Below, piece after piece: positions 62,986 to 64,000 of a stretch of DNA of 64,000 bases. Each line of letters starts with the position of its first letter. Position 1 is the first letter of the stretch. Made by a program: the position numbers and the translations under genes. The notes below the pieces were generated by a model that saw only the letters and a list, made by a program, of their open reading frames with translations, did no database searches and had not been told where the DNA came from. The DNA is from Micrococcales bacterium (lineage in GTDB: Bacteria; Actinomycetota; Actinomycetes; Actinomycetales; Microbacteriaceae), in contig CANGBK010000003.1 in NCBI GenBank assembly GCA_947452235.1, positions 18,666-82,665 of the forward strand, given 5' to 3'.

Positions 62986-63054
62986 GAGGGTTAGACCCTC
63001 GGCCAAAGAAAGTTGAGATTCTGAGCAAGCTCAGCACCTATTTGACCGAGGGTC
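62986..63054. terminator. Large nested inverted repeat between convergent genes, probable bidirectional terminator
   Basis: GACCCTCGGCCAAA (62994-63007) / TTTGACCGAGGGTC (63041-63054), one mismatch; inner CTGAGC-AA-GCTCAG 63021-63034; competing GAGGG-TTAGA-CCCTC 62986-63000. Confidence 0.55.
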
Positions 63055-63067
63055 CACTCTTACCCGA

Positions 63068-63196
63068 CTATTGATCTAGCGGGAGCTTGGAAGCTTTGTC
63101 TCGTTTCTTATAACTAACAGCCTGAATAATGACGAATACGCCTAAAAGGACGCCGGTCCCAATCATTGCTAAGGCAATAACTGTTGTGCTTGGCAT
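63068..63196 (-). CDS. Putative 42-aa single-TM small protein
   Basis: MPSTTVIALAMIGTGVLLGVFVIIQAVSYKKRDKASKLPLDQ*; AAGGGA SD-like sequence just upstream of the ATG (minus strand). Confidence 0.65.
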   Translation of the reverse strand: MPSTTVIALAMIGTGVLLGVFVIIQAVSYKKRDKASKLPLDQ

Positions 63197-63329
63197 AAGG
63201 TCCCTTGTTTATTGATACGTTCGTCTGTGCTCATATAAGGATACAAAATATTCGCATACGAGAACCTTTTTACTGGACACCGTGTCTAATTAGGGCCTTG
63301 TTTCTAGTGGTCTAAGCCTCCGTTAGAAT

Positions 63330-63402
63330 AGAGATATCGCAACTGGCGCTAAAGATGGGTTTCCATCAGGGAGCGAAGGCAGTTTGGTCGTGCGCCTGGG
63401 CC
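63330..63402 (+). ncRNA. ZTP riboswitch (pfl motif) upstream of glyA
   Basis: CAACTGGCG ... ATCAGGGAGCGAAGGC ... GTGCGCCTGGGCC, the characteristic conserved blocks of the pfl motif. Confidence 0.88.
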
Positions 63403-63431
63403 AAAACTTCAAGCCATATAGGAGTTCCCAA

Positions 63432-64000
63432 ATGAGTAATTTACCGTCCACTTTCACTTCACCTCTAGCCGAGACTGATCCAGAGATTGCTGCTGTTTTG
63501 CAGGCAGAGCTCGATAGACAGCGCAACTTCCTTGAGATGATCGCTAGCGAGAACTTTGTTTCTCGCGGCGTTCTTGAAGCTCAAGGCTCAGTACTCACTA
63601 ACAAATACGCTGAAGGTTATCCAGGTAAGCGTTATTACGGTGGTTGTGAAGCCGTTGACATCGCCGAGAACCTCGCTCGCGATCGCGCTAAAGAACTGTT
63701 CGGTGCCGAACACGCCAACGTTCAACCACATTCAGGTGCTAGTGCTAACGCAGCAGTTTTGATGGCACTAGCGAACCCAGGAGACAGGATCTTAGGTCTT
63801 GAGCTTGCTCACGGTGGTCACCTAACCCACGGTATGAAGCTGAACTTCTCAGGCAAGATGTATGAAGCACATGCATATGGTCTAAACCCAGAGACTTTCC
63901 TAATTGACATGGACATTGTTCGTCAGCGTGCCCACGAAGTGAAGCCAACAGTTTTGATTGCTGGTTGGTCAGCTTATTCACGTCATCTTGATTTTGCTGA
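63432..64000 (+). CDS. glyA: Serine hydroxymethyltransferase, N-terminal part (continues beyond window)
   Basis: ATG 63432: [73 protein letters not shown]. Confidence 0.97.
   Translation, partial: MSNLPSTFTSPLAETDPEIAAVLQAELDRQRNFLEMIASENFVSRGVLEAQGSVLTNKYAEGYPGKRYYGGCEAVDIAENLARDRAKELFGAEHANVQPHSGASANAAVLMALANPGDRILGLELAHGGHLTHGMKLNFSGKMYEAHAYGLNPETFLIDMDIVRQRAHEVKPTVLIAGWSAYSRHLDFA

Overview
This 64 kb window looks like core chromosome of a low-to-moderate GC actinobacterium. Gene order and protein flavour suggest a small-genome Microbacteriaceae-like lineage (inference). From left to right it holds: the end of the spc and alpha ribosomal-protein operons (rplE 3' end to rplQ); truA, rplM-rpsI, glmM, coaA, glmS; an acpS-alr-tsaE-tsaB block followed by a rimI-tsaD fusion gene; a CIRCE-controlled groES without an adjacent groEL; an amino-acid ABC transporter; guaB and a guaB-like paralogue, and SURF1; a complete split PTS operon (DeoR regulator, IIC, IIB, IIA, dehydrogenase, HPr, EI); guaA; a 9.4 kb gene for a 3131-aa secreted protein with many cysteine-paired Ig-like repeats; GDPD, pcrA/uvrD, sucCD, purN, purH, mdh; a heterodimeric ABC exporter; icd; a glycine-rich Ig-like surface protein; and the start of glyA behind a recognisable ZTP (pfl) riboswitch. 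I found no rRNA, tRNA, CRISPR array, transposase or phage signature. The most interesting unexplained signals are non-coding. The rpsM leader can fold by eye into a 4-way junction with a perfect 6-nt loop/3'-tail complementarity (candidate pseudoknot). The rpoA leader contains a perfect 16-bp palindrome inside longer complementary arms. The PTS operon carries a long imperfect hairpin inside a possible 44-aa upstream ORF and a 14-bp hairpin inside the IIA gene. Other points are phased TGCCTG half-sites before the DeoR-family gene, a 42-aa single-TM small ORF beside glyA, the rimI-tsaD fusion with a Shine-Dalgarno-like relic at the junction, and the asymmetric ATPase sites of the ABC pair. All structures were found by hand; no folding, homology search or statistics was run.
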